From the NCBI RefSeq assembly GCF_001458435.1, contig NZ_CYSF01000006.1, forward strand, positions 434,001-498,000: DNA of 64,000 bases, in the 5' to 3' direction. Source of the stretch: Thalassovita mediterranea. GTDB taxonomy: Bacteria > Pseudomonadota > Alphaproteobacteria > Rhodobacterales > Rhodobacteraceae. The notes under the pieces were generated by a model that saw only the letters and a program-made list of their open reading frames with translations, had not been told where the DNA came from and made no database searches. Of this stretch, positions 9,823 to 19,048 are shown in pieces (within the stretch, counting starts at the first letter, position 1; each line of letters begins with the position of its first letter). The position numbers and the translations under genes were made by a program.

Positions 9823-10358
9823 CTGCGCACCTCTTTAATCCGCAAGCCACCTGTACCACCGGCTGCGCCCAGTGCGGCATTCAAACCCGGTCCGCGCGAA
9901 TAATGCGCGTGACAGATGGCAATGGCCAGCGCATCCGCCGCATCCGGCCCCTCAATCACCACGCCGGGCAGCTGCATTTTGACCATGTGATCGACCTGCT
10001 GTTTCGCCGCGTGGCCGACGCCAACCACGGTCTTCTTCACCTTGTTCGGAGCATATTCACCGACGGGCAATCCAAACTGCGCCGGAACCAGCAAGGCAAC
10101 ACCACGCGCCTGACCCAGTTTCAGGGTGCCAACAGCGTCTTTGTTCACGAAGGTCTGTTCAATTGCCGCGGTGTCGGGCTGAAAGCGGTTGAACACATCG
10201 GTCAGCTGTTCATGCAAAGACAGCAGCCGTTTTGCCAGATCTTCACCCGAATCAGATTGGCACACCCCGTTGGCAATGTGACTCAGACGGCTGCCATCCG
10301 CCTCAATCACGCCCCAACCGAGGTTGCGCAGGCCGGGATCGATCCCCAAAACGCGCAT
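9819..10358 (-). CDS. ruvC: Crossover junction endodeoxyribonuclease RuvC
   Basis: RuvC resolves Holliday junctions. It starts [19 protein letters not shown] with catalytic Asp7; further acidic residues fall in [11 protein letters not shown] and [16 protein letters not shown], and the [15 protein letters not shown] segment is typical. ATG 10358 is preceded by AAGGGGGCAG; a GTG at 10361 is also possible. 179 residues is close to the family norm. First gene of the ruvCAB run, which continues into the MazG-like gene. Confidence 0.97.
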   Translation of the reverse strand: MRVLGIDPGLRNLGWGVIEADGSRLSHIANGVCQSDSGEDLAKRLLSLHEQLTDVFNRFQPDTAAIEQTFVNKDAVGTLKLGQARGVALLVPAQFGLPVGEYAPNKVKKTVVGVGHAAKQQVDHMVKMQLPGVVIEGPDAADALAIAICHAHYSRGPGLNAALGAAGGTGGLRIKEVRR

Positions 10359-10676
10359 CACTGCCCCCTTTTTATCACCTTTTTTTCAAGCAGTAGCACA
10401 AAGGGGGAACAAACGCCAAGCCCAAAGCGGAACAGGCAAAAACGACACCCACGGTAAATTCGCGTCAAACCTGTTCCATTTTCGCCTCAAAAATCGCCAA
10501 AAACGACGCACACACATGTCGATTTCAGCCCTTTTTTATAAAGCCGAAACGCAGATCAGGCCGCTATGCACAAACTGTATAGATGATATGCAATTCACCC
10601 TAGTTGTGCAGTTAAAAAAGGCACTCTAGATGCCGTCAAAGTTGAAGTAACGAAACTTGAAACCGAGGTTCCTGAT
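10359..10676. other. Intergenic region between divergent ruvC and the DUF1127 gene
   Basis: These 318 bases hold no convincing gene. An imperfect inverted repeat, TGCACAA (10567-10573) and TTGTGCA (10604-10610), extends to TGCACAA(A)CT/AGTTGTGCA with one bulged base and lies about 70 bp before the DUF1127 start. TTGTGC at 10604-10609 with TAGATG 17 bp downstream is a weak promoter candidate for DUF1127. The ruvC-proximal part is A/T- and homopolymer-rich. Confidence 0.4.
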
Positions 10677-10904
10677 ATGGCTGTCTACGAGAACACCCGC
10701 ACCCAGTATCAGGCTGGCGCACTGGCCAGCCTTATCGCCCGTACCGTTTTTGTCGCTGTGAACGGCGTTGCGCATCTGCGCGAAACCTTCACCGGCTGGA
10801 ACGACGCCCGCGTCACCCGTAACGCGCTGTCGCGTCTGACCGACCGCGAGCTGGACGACATCGGTATGGTCCGCGCAGACATCGAAACGGTGTGCAAGCG
10901 CTAA
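10677..10904 (+). CDS. DUF1127 small protein
   Basis: A 75-residue protein ending in the DUF1127 signature TRNALSRLTDRELDDIGMVRADI (about 47-69), a basic/acidic helical hairpin abundant in alphaproteobacteria. Members are stress-induced, and some act as RNA-binding or RNA-turnover factors in Rhodobacter (known of the family, not shown here). GAGG lies 8 bases before the ATG. It stands alone between ruvC and a convergent gene and is followed by two consecutive hairpins, the second a strong terminator. Confidence 0.9.
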   Translation: MAVYENTRTQYQAGALASLIARTVFVAVNGVAHLRETFTGWNDARVTRNALSRLTDRELDDIGMVRADIETVCKR

Positions 10905-10910
10905 ACCCAA

Positions 10911-10929
10911 GACTTCGCTCCCCGAAGTC
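10911..10929 (+). ncRNA. Hairpin with CUCCC loop in DUF1127 3' UTR, possible CcsR-like sRNA element
   Basis: Six bases after the DUF1127 stop, GACTTCG (10911-10917) pairs with CGAAGTC (10923-10929), leaving the loop CTCCC. It is followed within 4 bases by the terminator hairpin. In Rhodobacter sphaeroides, CcsR sRNAs are processed from the 3' UTR of a DUF1127 gene and display C-rich anti-Shine-Dalgarno loops. The layout here is similar but shorter, with one such loop. That it acts as an sRNA is inference. Confidence 0.4.
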
Positions 10930-10932
10930 ATA

Positions 10933-10971
10933 AAGCCCTGACTGAGCCACTCTCAGTCAGGGCTTTTTTTT
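10933..10971 (+). terminator. Rho-independent terminator after DUF1127
   Basis: Perfect 13-bp stem (10933-10945 with 10953-10965), 7-base loop, and a run of eight T ending at 10971. The strongest terminator in the window. Confidence 0.92.
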
Positions 10972-10994
10972 GCGATTTGGGTCGTTGGTTGTGT

Positions 10995-11339
10995 TCAGCG
11001 CAGGTAGGGGCGCACCTGAATTGCCAAGGTGTGCGAAATAGGATCAGGCTGCATCAAAAACGCACCTGCACGCTCGACGATGCCGCCTGCGTTCAGGGCA
11101 TCAACGCGGTCCTGATAGTTGCCAAAGCCAAGACCAGCCATCAGCAACGTCTTGAAGCCGATGAAGCCCAGGATAAGAAAGAGAAAGCCCCGCCACGGCA
11201 ATACCGATCGTTTGCGCTGCGGGCGTACCACGATCAATCCATCGCGGTTCACGGTGGTCACATAGCCACCCTTCATACGCACATTTTTTTCGTTGATGCG
11301 CCGTAATCTATCATCAAACTCGTTAAAGGCATCAGACAT
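10995..11339 (-). CDS. Small single-pass membrane protein of unknown function
   Basis: From ATG 11339, preceded by GGAGG, the product has 114 residues. A cytoplasmic-looking N-terminus (SDAFNEFDDRLRRINEKNVR and VNRDGLIVVRPQRKR) is followed by one hydrophobic segment (about 47-68, GFLFLILGFIGFKTLLMAGL) and a C-terminal domain with LNAGGIVERAGAFLMQPDP. An upstream in-frame start at 11426 is less likely because the ribosome site fits 11339. I do not recognise a named family. It lies downstream of prmA, separated by a hairpin. Confidence 0.75.
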   Translation of the reverse strand: MSDAFNEFDDRLRRINEKNVRMKGGYVTTVNRDGLIVVRPQRKRSVLPWRGFLFLILGFIGFKTLLMAGLGFGNYQDRVDALNAGGIVERAGAFLMQPDPISHTLAIQVRPYLR

Positions 11340-11410
11340 AACAACCTCCGAAGGTCGAGCCCCACTCAAAAATAACGGGACTGTGTTTACCTCCGGAATA
11401 AGGCGAAAAT

Positions 11411-11424
11411 GGGGCAGTTGCCCC
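11411..11424 (-). terminator. Possible terminator downstream of prmA
   Basis: A compact G/C hairpin (GGGGC/GCCCC around a 4-base loop) about 45 bases after the prmA stop on the minus strand, followed by ATTTT. Weak T tract, so termination is tentative. Confidence 0.4.
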
Positions 11425-11466
11425 AAATTCGCATCAAAAAGGGCATAAAACCCCTTAGTTTATTGA

Positions 11467-12333
11467 TTATTTCTGCAAGGTCAGCGTTGTCCACTCGCCG
11501 ATCTCTTCGCGGTAGGTCAGACTGATACCGTTTTCGGCATAAACCGCGATCACCTCATCCGCCTGTTCATTCAGGATACCCGACAGGATCGCATAGCCAC
11601 CCGATTGCAGGTTTTTCGCCATGTCAGGGGCCAGATCAATCAGCGGTCCCTTTAGGATGTTGGCAAAGACCAGATCGAACGGTGCTGCCGCCTGCAATTC
11701 CGGCGCGTCAAAGCCTGCGGCGACCACGCAGGTCACGCGGCCCTCCAGCTCATTGACCTTAACATTTGCAGCAGCCACATCGACCGCAACGGGGTCAATA
11801 TCACCCGCCAGCGCTGGGTTCGGCCAGATGCGGGCAGCGGCCATCGCCAAAACGGCGGTACCGCAACCGATGTCGGCCACATTCGCGCCTTTTACACCTG
11901 CTTTGTCCAGACGATCCAGCGCCAGAAGGCAACCCTGTGTGGTGCCATGGTGGCCAGTACCAAAGGCCATCGCCGCCTCAATCAGCAGCGGTTCGCAGTT
12001 TTCAGGAACCTTATCCGCGTCGTGGCTGCCATAGACGAAGAACTGCCCTGCCTCTACCGGCGCCAGTTCACGCTTTACCTTGGCGACCCAATCGGTCTCC
12101 GGCAGCTCAGAAATGGCGAAAGGCTTGGCGTCAAAGGCCGCGGCCAGAACGGCCAAACCAGCCTGATCCGGCGCCTCGACGAAATAGGCGCCCACTTCCC
12201 ACAGGCCCGAGCCATCTTCGATCTCGAACACGCCAACGCCAGTAGGTTCCGGGTTCAGACGCTCCATCGCTTCGCCCAGCGCCTCGGCGGGTGCTTTTCC
12301 GGGAAGGGTGGTCAGGGCGGTATAGGTGGGCAT
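11467..12333 (-). CDS. prmA: Ribosomal protein L11 methyltransferase PrmA
   Basis: PrmA trimethylates lysines and the N-terminus of ribosomal protein L11 using S-adenosylmethionine. The 288-residue protein has an N-terminal substrate domain (about 1-95), then AFGTGHHGTTQGCLL, the SAM motif VADIGCGTAVLAMAAARIW (about 150-168) and the FANILKGPL motif of the family. Length is normal. Confidence 0.93.
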   Translation of the reverse strand: MPTYTALTTLPGKAPAEALGEAMERLNPEPTGVGVFEIEDGSGLWEVGAYFVEAPDQAGLAVLAAAFDAKPFAISELPETDWVAKVKRELAPVEAGQFFVYGSHDADKVPENCEPLLIEAAMAFGTGHHGTTQGCLLALDRLDKAGVKGANVADIGCGTAVLAMAAARIWPNPALAGDIDPVAVDVAAANVKVNELEGRVTCVVAAGFDAPELQAAAPFDLVFANILKGPLIDLAPDMAKNLQSGGYAILSGILNEQADEVIAVYAENGISLTYREEIGEWTTLTLQK

Positions 12334-12401
12334 GGCGGCCTCCGGGGCTGAAATCTATCTGATGTCTTAATGCCTGCGCCTAAGCCCAGCCTGCGCCGGG
12401 G

Positions 12402-13790
12402 TCAAGCCTTGGCAGGCTGTGCAGGCTCAATTCCGCGTCCTGAGCGCACATAGCGCCATGCGACCCAGCCTGCGAGGATGCCGACAACCGTGTTGCCCAG
12501 CGCCTGCGCCCAGATCACACCACCTGCGCCATAGACCGCCCCCAGACCAAAGGCCAGAGGCGCCATCAACAGACCATCGCGGGTCCAGTTGGCGACCGTT
12601 GCCCAGATGGGGCGGCCCAAATTGTTGAAGGTGGCATTGGCAACAAACAATGCGCCAGTGAACACAAACGTGCCCGCGGCGTAGTAGCAGAACACCTCAA
12701 CCACCTCTGCGGCCTCGGCACTCAACCCGAAGGCGGCAACAATCGGCCCGGCCAGCGCGGCCATCACTGCCCATGTGGCCAACGTGTAAAGCGCGCAAAA
12801 CTTCAATGAGTCGCTATAGGCCTGCTGCACCCGATCCCCCAAACCCGCGCCTGCGTTCTGACCAATGATGCCGCCAATGGCACCCGACAACGCATAAATG
12901 CCGCCAAAGCCAAGGATCGTCAGGCGCGACACCACACCAAAGCCCGCCACAGCGGCATCCCCATGTTCAGAAATCGCACGGATCAAGAGCCAATTACCAA
13001 AGGGCGTCGCCATCTGCGTGGCCACGGCCGGCAAAGCAATCGCCAGATAGGCGCCCAGAAATTTGGTGAAATCCGACGCTTTGGGGCGTGCCATCATGTT
13101 GTGCTTTGCAATCACCCAATAGATGCCAGCAGCCGCCATCAACAGACGCGATCCAACAATGGCCAGCGCCGCGCCTTCGACGCCCATATCAAGGTAGATG
13201 ATCAGCAGCGGATCCAACACCGCAGCGAACACACCGCCCACCACCGTGACCATCATACCACGCCATGCGTCGCCAACGGCACGCAGGATCGCAGAGGCGC
13301 ACATTCCTGCTGCCATAATCGGCTGGCTGGGCAGGGACAGCGTCAAAAACGACTTTGCCACCTGTAGTGTATCGCCATCAGCACCGCTGAGCCGTAGCAG
13401 GGGCTCCAGAAACAGCAGCGCCAGCAGTGATAGCAGCGCCTGAATGCCAACGCTATAGATCAACACCACTGTTGACAGACGCCGCGCGCGTTCCCCCTGC
13501 CCCATGCCCAGCGCACGGCTGACCAGCGCAACGCCCGCAATCATCATCCCAATCGCCACAGAGATAATGAAAAATTGGATCGTTGCAGCAAAACCAATGG
13601 CAGAGACCAGCATCTCAACCTTCAGCTGGCTGACCCAGAACAGGGCCAGAAAATCCACGAGGAACATAAAGCTCAACCCGAAGGCACTGGTCAGGGTCAT
13701 CACAACCACATGCCGCATGGTCGATCCCGTGGTGAAACGGGCCTGCGGTGCAGCCGGTTTGCCGTTTGGTTGGGCGGTATCAGTGGCCAT
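12402..13790 (-). CDS. MATE-family multidrug/cation efflux transporter
   Basis: A 462-residue polytopic membrane protein with about 12 hydrophobic segments arranged as two homologous halves, typical of MATE (NorM/DinF-type) Na+- or H+-coupled drug exporters. Recognisable stretches are DFLALFWVSQLKVEMLVSAI, LSLPSQPIMAAGMCASAILR and GGIYALSGAIGGIIGQNAGA. ATG 13790 follows GAGGAG; a GTG at 13799 is possible. It lies directly downstream of an MFS gene in the same orientation (38-bp gap). Substrate unknown. Confidence 0.85.
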   Translation of the reverse strand: MATDTAQPNGKPAAPQARFTTGSTMRHVVVMTLTSAFGLSFMFLVDFLALFWVSQLKVEMLVSAIGFAATIQFFIISVAIGMMIAGVALVSRALGMGQGERARRLSTVVLIYSVGIQALLSLLALLFLEPLLRLSGADGDTLQVAKSFLTLSLPSQPIMAAGMCASAILRAVGDAWRGMMVTVVGGVFAAVLDPLLIIYLDMGVEGAALAIVGSRLLMAAAGIYWVIAKHNMMARPKASDFTKFLGAYLAIALPAVATQMATPFGNWLLIRAISEHGDAAVAGFGVVSRLTILGFGGIYALSGAIGGIIGQNAGAGLGDRVQQAYSDSLKFCALYTLATWAVMAALAGPIVAAFGLSAEAAEVVEVFCYYAAGTFVFTGALFVANATFNNLGRPIWATVANWTRDGLLMAPLAFGLGAVYGAGGVIWAQALGNTVVGILAGWVAWRYVRSGRGIEPAQPAKA

Positions 13791-13828
13791 CGCGGACACT
13801 CCTCACAGGTGTATTGGGGTCAATCCGC

Positions 13829-15061
13829 TCAGACGGCAGCGGGGCGGCGGTATTTGGCAAACACCGTCTCATTGCCGGGTTCGGGGTGGCGCGGGATCAG
13901 ACAGGCCAGCGCCAGCGATGTCGCCGCCATACCAGCCGCCAGCAGGAATACCCCACCGGGCGACACCAGCCACAGGTAGCCCAACAGCGCAGGCAGGAAC
14001 ACTGCCGCGATATGGTTGATGGTAAAGGCCACCGCTGCCGTCGGCGCGATATCGGCAGGATCAGCAATCTTCTGGAAATAGGTTTTCAACGCCAGTTTCA
14101 GCGCAAAGAAAATGTGATCCAGCACATAGAGCGTCGCGGCCAGCACCACGCCCCAGCCAAACCAATAGATACCGCCATAGGCCAGAAACACCCCGATCAA
14201 ACCGATGTATTCAAACATCAGCGCCCGGCGTTCACCGAAATGGGCCACCACTTTGCCAAAGACGGGCGCAAGGATGATATTAGCCACCAGATTGATCAGG
14301 TAGAGCTGCGTCACCTCATGCACCTCAAAGCCGAAGCGTTCCACCATCATGAAACCGGCAAACACCACAAAGATCTGTCGCCGCGCCCCCGCCATGAATT
14401 GCAGCGCGTAGTAGAGCCAATAGCGTTTGCGCAGGATGAATTTCTTCACCTGCGGTGTCGGGCTTTCAAACTGTGGATAGGCGATGAAACAGAACAGCGC
14501 GATCAGCGCTGTCAACCCACCAGACAGCAGGTAAACAATGTTATAGGTCAGCCCCAGCCGTTCCCACGTGAGCATGATCAACACATAGGCCACCAGCGTC
14601 GCCGCAGACCCCGCAGAGCCAATCCAGCCCAAGATCTGTGGGGCACGGTCCTTGGGCAGCCATTGCAGCTGTAGCGATTGGTTCACCGTTTCATAGTAGT
14701 GAAACCCGATAGAGCTGAGCATGGTAATCGTCAGGATGCCACCCATCGAGGGGAACCATGCGGTTATCGCCGTAGCAACCCCCAGCAGTGCGAGGGAGAC
14801 AATCCCCAACACCTGTTCGCGCATGAACATGATAATCGCAATCACCCCGATGGCAAAAAACCCAGGGATTTCACGCACTGTATGCAGCCAACCGATGTCG
14901 GATCCGTCAAAATCCGCCACCGCGATGACGAAGTTATTGAGGAGTGCCGACCAAGTAGAAAAGGCAATGGGCATCGCCGCCGCCATCAGGAACAGCAAGG
15001 TGACGGGACGGCGCCAAAGTGGCAGCGTGGCGGCTTCTTCGAGGGTGTAGACAGTCTTCAT
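13829..15061 (-). CDS. Major facilitator superfamily transporter
   Basis: A 410-residue protein with about 12 membrane segments and a short cytoplasmic N-terminus (MKTVYTLEEAATLPLWRRP). The middle loop is basic (KKFILRKRYWLYYALQ). It has the general MFS pattern but none of the substrate signatures I know. It is the first of two adjacent efflux-type genes on this strand, followed by the MATE gene. Substrate not predictable. Confidence 0.8.
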   Translation of the reverse strand: MKTVYTLEEAATLPLWRRPVTLLFLMAAAMPIAFSTWSALLNNFVIAVADFDGSDIGWLHTVREIPGFFAIGVIAIIMFMREQVLGIVSLALLGVATAITAWFPSMGGILTITMLSSIGFHYYETVNQSLQLQWLPKDRAPQILGWIGSAGSAATLVAYVLIMLTWERLGLTYNIVYLLSGGLTALIALFCFIAYPQFESPTPQVKKFILRKRYWLYYALQFMAGARRQIFVVFAGFMMVERFGFEVHEVTQLYLINLVANIILAPVFGKVVAHFGERRALMFEYIGLIGVFLAYGGIYWFGWGVVLAATLYVLDHIFFALKLALKTYFQKIADPADIAPTAAVAFTINHIAAVFLPALLGYLWLVSPGGVFLLAAGMAATSLALACLIPRHPEPGNETVFAKYRRPAAV

Positions 15062-15165
15062 GCCCCGCCAATACGCCGATTACGCAGCGAAAGCGAGACA
15101 GGAGAATCCACAGCGCACGCACAGCCGCCCCTTCAAAAAAGCGCATGTTGGCGGGCACTGCGCCG

Positions 15166-17379
15166 TCAGAGAAAGCTTTGTGGGTCAATATCGACCGAAA
15201 TCCGCATCTGCCCGCCGGGCCGGAACTGCGCCAGCCACTGTTTCAACGCGCGTTGCAGCGGTGCGGTCTTTTCCGCCTTGACCAACAGGCGCACACGGTG
15301 GCGACCACGAATGCGGGCAATCGGCGCCGGTGCGGGGCCAAAGACCTGCGCCCCAATCGCGCGCAACGGCCCGTCACGCCGCGCCATTTCTGCACCCAGA
15401 TCAAAGGGCGCCTGCGCATCCGGCGCGCTGATCACAATCCCCGCCATCCGGCCATAGGGCGGCACACCGGCCAGTCGTCGTTGATCGGCCTCTGCCCGCC
15501 AGAACCCTTCCTCATCGCCTGCCAGAATGGCACGGATGACAGGGTGTTCAGGCTGATAGCTTTGCATGATGGCGACGCCTTTGCGTTCTGAACGGCCCGC
15601 ACGACCTGCCACCTGTCGCATCAACTGAAACGTCCGTTCCGCCGCGCGTAGGTCAGATCCCTGTAGCCCAAGATCCGCATCAATCACCCCCACCAAGGTG
15701 AGCAGGGGGAAGTTATGCCCTTTCGCCACCAACTGGGTGCCAATGATGATATCCGCGCCACCTTGGGCAATTTGGGCGATCTGTTCCTTGAGCGCGCGGG
15801 CCGATCCGAACATATCGGAACTAAGCGTCACCACGCGGGCATCTGGAAACAGCTCTGTCGCCTCTTCGGCCAGACGTTCGACACCGGGGCCGACGGGGGC
15901 CAGACGATCCTCTGCCTCACAATTCGGGCAAGTGGTGGGCACGGGTTTCGTTTCGCCACACTGGTGGCACATCAGACGTTTCAGGAATCGGTGTTCCACC
16001 ATCCGCGCGTCGCAGACATCACAGGCGATCTGATGTCCACAGGCCCGACAGATCGTCACCGGAGCATAGCCGCGTCGGTTGATGAACAGTAGCGCCTGTT
16101 CACCCTTTGCCACCCGCGCCAACACCTCATCGCGCAAGCGGTTGGAAATCCAGCGGTTCGACGGCAGTTTGTCCTGCCGCATGTCCAGCGCCCGCATGTC
16201 CGGCATGACCGAGGGGCCGTAGCGGCTGACCAATTCGATCTTGCGATACTTACCCTGATCGGCATTGACCCAGCTTTCCAGCGATGGCGTGGCCGAGGCG
16301 AGGACCACCTGCGCCCCGCACAAATGCGCCCGCAAAACCGCCATATCGCGGGCGTTATACAGCACGCCTTCCTCTTGCTTGTAAGAGGTGTCGTGTTCCT
16401 CATCCACCACGATCAGACCAAGGTTCTGATAGGGCAGAAACAGCGCCGATCGCGCACCGATCACCATCTGCGCACCACCTTGGCCGACCATTTTCCAGAT
16501 GCGGCGACGTTCGGTCATGGTGACGCCCGAATGCCATTCGGCGGGTTTTGCGCCAAACCGTGCCTCTACCCGCGTCAAAAACTCCGCCGTTAGGGCGATT
16601 TCCGGCAACAGCACCAACGCCTGCCGCCCCTGCGCCAGACATTCGGCGACAGCCTCCAAATAGACCTCGGTCTTGCCCGATCCGGTGACGCCGCGCAGCA
16701 GGGTGGTGCCATATTCGTGACTAGCCACACCCGCGCGCAATTGCGCCGACGCCTCTGCCTGCGCATCGGTCAGGGTTTTGCCAGCGTGGTCGTGTTGCAT
16801 CCGTGGGAAGGGCAGATCGCGTGGGCGGTCTTCCTCCAGCACCACGTTTTGTTTGACCAAGCCCTTCACCACACTGGTGGAAACATCGGCCATCTCGGCC
16901 AGTTCCTTCAGCGTGAAGGCCAGCCCGCCGTAGTCCTTCAGCACCTCAATCACCTTAGTACGCGCGGCTGTGGTACGGTCAGGCTCCCCCGATCCCAGGC
17001 GATAGATCTTCTGCATCGACGGCGGATCGCCCAGTCCCGGCGCGCGGGTCGCCAGCCGCAGCATCGCGGTCAATGGCGTCAGCGTATAGTCGGCAGAGCG
17101 TTCCAAAAATTGCTTCAGCTCATCACGCATCGGGGCCACATCCAGCACCTTTAGCACTGTGCGCACCTTGGCCAGATCATAGCCGCCCTGCCCTGCCCCC
17201 CAGACAACGCCCATCACCTTGCGTGGACCTAGTGGCACCTCAACAAACGCACCGCGCCAACAGCCGCCTTCGGGCGCTTTGTAATCCAGAACACGGTCCA
17301 GCGGCTGGGTCGTCAGAACGCCCACCAATGCGCCCGCCTCGAAAAACTCGGGCTCTGCCTGCCGATTTTGTGCTGCCAT
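15166..17379 (-). CDS. priA: Primosomal replication helicase PriA
   Basis: PriA restarts collapsed replication forks. The 737-residue protein has an N-terminal DNA-binding region (to about 200), then Walker A ([14 protein letters not shown], about residue 230) and the DEEH box ([15 protein letters not shown], about 325). A cysteine-rich zinc insertion (about 443-486) has four CxxC pairs: CRAC, CDVC, CHQC and CPNC. Helicase motifs V-VI include [13 protein letters not shown]. Start at 17379; about 100 bp from the divergent transaldolase gene. Confidence 0.97.
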   Translation of the reverse strand: MAAQNRQAEPEFFEAGALVGVLTTQPLDRVLDYKAPEGGCWRGAFVEVPLGPRKVMGVVWGAGQGGYDLAKVRTVLKVLDVAPMRDELKQFLERSADYTLTPLTAMLRLATRAPGLGDPPSMQKIYRLGSGEPDRTTAARTKVIEVLKDYGGLAFTLKELAEMADVSTSVVKGLVKQNVVLEEDRPRDLPFPRMQHDHAGKTLTDAQAEASAQLRAGVASHEYGTTLLRGVTGSGKTEVYLEAVAECLAQGRQALVLLPEIALTAEFLTRVEARFGAKPAEWHSGVTMTERRRIWKMVGQGGAQMVIGARSALFLPYQNLGLIVVDEEHDTSYKQEEGVLYNARDMAVLRAHLCGAQVVLASATPSLESWVNADQGKYRKIELVSRYGPSVMPDMRALDMRQDKLPSNRWISNRLRDEVLARVAKGEQALLFINRRGYAPVTICRACGHQIACDVCDARMVEHRFLKRLMCHQCGETKPVPTTCPNCEAEDRLAPVGPGVERLAEEATELFPDARVVTLSSDMFGSARALKEQIAQIAQGGADIIIGTQLVAKGHNFPLLTLVGVIDADLGLQGSDLRAAERTFQLMRQVAGRAGRSERKGVAIMQSYQPEHPVIRAILAGDEEGFWRAEADQRRLAGVPPYGRMAGIVISAPDAQAPFDLGAEMARRDGPLRAIGAQVFGPAPAPIARIRGRHRVRLLVKAEKTAPLQRALKQWLAQFRPGGQMRISVDIDPQSFL

Positions 17380-17485
17380 CCGCCTGCCATCCAGATTGAA
17401 ACGCGCGGGGGCTAGCCCCCCCTCACGTCATGAGGTAAACGCTAACGCGACAATAGCCAACCCGCGCCACAAAAGGGAACGCCCC

Positions 17486-18139
17486 ATGAAATTCTTCGTT
17501 GATACCGCAGAGATCGACGCCATCGCCGAACTCAATGACCTCGGCATGGTGGATGGTGTCACCACCAACCCGTCGCTGATCAAGAAATCCGGCCGTGACA
17601 TTCTGGAAGTCACCAAAGAGATCTGTGATCTGGTGTCCGGCCCCGTTTCTGCTGAGGTGGTCGCCACTGACGCCGACGCAATGATCGCCGAAGGCCGCAA
17701 GCTGGTCGAAATCGCCGAAAACATCGCCGTTAAGGTACCGCTGACCTGGGACGGCCTGAAAGCCTGTAAAGTGCTGAGCGGCGAAGGCCATATGGTCAAC
17801 GTGACCCTGTGCTTCTCTGCCAACCAAGCGCTGCTGGCCGCCAAAGCAGGCGCGACCTTCATCAGCCCCTTCATCGGGCGTCTGGATGACATCGCACTGG
17901 ACGGTATGGAACTGATCGAAGACATCCGCACCATCTATGACAACTACGGTTTCGAAACCGAAGTACTGGCGGCATCCATCCGCTCTGCCAACCACATTCA
18001 GGACTGCGCCCGCGTAGGTGCCGACGTGATCACCGCACCGCCCGCCGTGATCAAATCGCTGGCCAACCACCCGCTGACCGACAAGGGTCTGGCCGCATTC
18101 CTGGCCGACATCGAAGCGGCGAACATCAAGATTCTGTAA
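17486..18139 (+). CDS. tal: Small transaldolase (TalC/FSA family)
   Basis: Class I aldolase of the short transaldolase family, 217 residues, starting [16 protein letters not shown] with [12 protein letters not shown]. Schiff-base Lys83 lies in [11 protein letters not shown]. Position 57 (VSAEVVAT) is Glu; E. coli fructose-6-phosphate aldolase has Gln there, while true transaldolases have Glu, so the likely reaction is sedoheptulose-7-P plus glyceraldehyde-3-P to erythrose-4-P plus fructose-6-P in the pentose phosphate pathway. AGGGAAC precedes ATG 17486; an in-frame start at 17396 lacks support. Confidence 0.92.
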   Translation: MKFFVDTAEIDAIAELNDLGMVDGVTTNPSLIKKSGRDILEVTKEICDLVSGPVSAEVVATDADAMIAEGRKLVEIAENIAVKVPLTWDGLKACKVLSGEGHMVNVTLCFSANQALLAAKAGATFISPFIGRLDDIALDGMELIEDIRTIYDNYGFETEVLAASIRSANHIQDCARVGADVITAPPAVIKSLANHPLTDKGLAAFLADIEAANIKIL

Positions 18140-18160
18140 GTCACTTACAGGGATGACAGG

Positions 18161-18187
18161 CGCCTCCGGCTGGTCCGGGGGCGTTTT
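18161..18187 (+). terminator. Terminator after transaldolase gene
   Basis: Nine-pair stem (CGCCTCCGG with CCGGGGGCG, one G-T pair), 5-base loop, then TTTT, starting 21 bases after the tal stop. Confidence 0.7.
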
Positions 18188-18250
18188 CTATTTGTGGTCT
18201 TTGCGCCCCGTCCGCGACGGCAAAGGTGTGATCGCCTAAAAACATGAAGA

Positions 18251-18286
18251 AATTCACCGAAACCTCTGTTAGGTTCTTCGGTAATT
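18251..18286. repeat. Interrupted inverted repeat upstream of the DUF484 gene
   Basis: AATT-C-ACCGAA-ACCT, loop CTGTT, then AGGT-TC-TTCGGT-AATT: 14 paired bases with a bulge on each side, ending about 57 bp before the DUF484 start. It lacks a T run, so it is more likely an operator or 5'-UTR structure than a terminator. Confidence 0.4.
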
Positions 18287-18343
18287 ACAAAATAGGCTAA
18301 ATCGGCCACCCCTTCGGCAGTGCAGCACGATATACAGAGCATC

Positions 18344-19048
18344 ATGAGTACAGCAAAAATCGACGATACCCTGCGTGAGAAGATTATCTCGGAACCGGAT
18401 GTCATTCTAGATGATCAGGACGTGATGCAGGCGCTCATCGCGGCCAACGAACGGGCGATGGGCGGCAATATCGTCGACCTGCGCGGCATCGCGATGGAAC
18501 GGCTGGAACATCGGCTGGACCGCCTGGAGGATACGCATCGTTCGGTGATTGCGGCAGCCTATGAAAATCTGGCTGGCACCAACCAGATTCACCGCGCCAT
18601 CCTGCGGATGCTGGACCCCACCGAATTTGAACCGTTCCTCAAGGATCTGAATGGCCCCGTAGCCGACATCCTGCGCGTGGATTGTGTGAAACTGGTATTG
18701 GAAAGCGCCAATGCCGATGGCGAACCCGCGCTGGAGCGTCTGGGCAGTGTGCTGCAAGTGGCCGAACCGGGGTTTGTCGCACGCTATGTCAGCAATGGCC
18801 GTTCTGCGCCGCATCGCCAGATCGTGCTGCGGCAAATTCAGGAAGGCGCTTTTGCCGTTTATGGCGACAAGGCCCCCTACCTGCGGTCCGAGGCTTGCCT
18901 GCAACTGGATTTCGGCCCCGGCCGCCTGCCCGGCATGCTGGTCATGGGCGCCGAGGATCCACATCAGTTTTCACCGCAACAGGGCACGGACCTCTTGGCG
19001 TTTTTCGCTGGGGTCTTTGAACGCTCTATGCGGCGCTGGCTGTCGTGA
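18344..19048 (+). CDS. DUF484 family protein (GAF-like)
   Basis: A 234-residue DUF484 protein. The N-terminal helical part has the family's LREKIISEPDVILDDQDVMQ and LRGIAMERLEHRLDRLEDTH (coiled coil, about 40-65). The C-terminal GAF-like domain ends QFSPQQGTDLLAFFAGVFERSM. DUF484 genes usually precede xerC, as here, with the stop overlapping the xerC start (GTGA). Function unknown. I chose ATG 18344; no clear ribosome site is visible, and GTG 18320 is an alternative. Confidence 0.85.
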   Translation: MSTAKIDDTLREKIISEPDVILDDQDVMQALIAANERAMGGNIVDLRGIAMERLEHRLDRLEDTHRSVIAAAYENLAGTNQIHRAILRMLDPTEFEPFLKDLNGPVADILRVDCVKLVLESANADGEPALERLGSVLQVAEPGFVARYVSNGRSAPHRQIVLRQIQEGAFAVYGDKAPYLRSEACLQLDFGPGRLPGMLVMGAEDPHQFSPQQGTDLLAFFAGVFERSMRRWLS

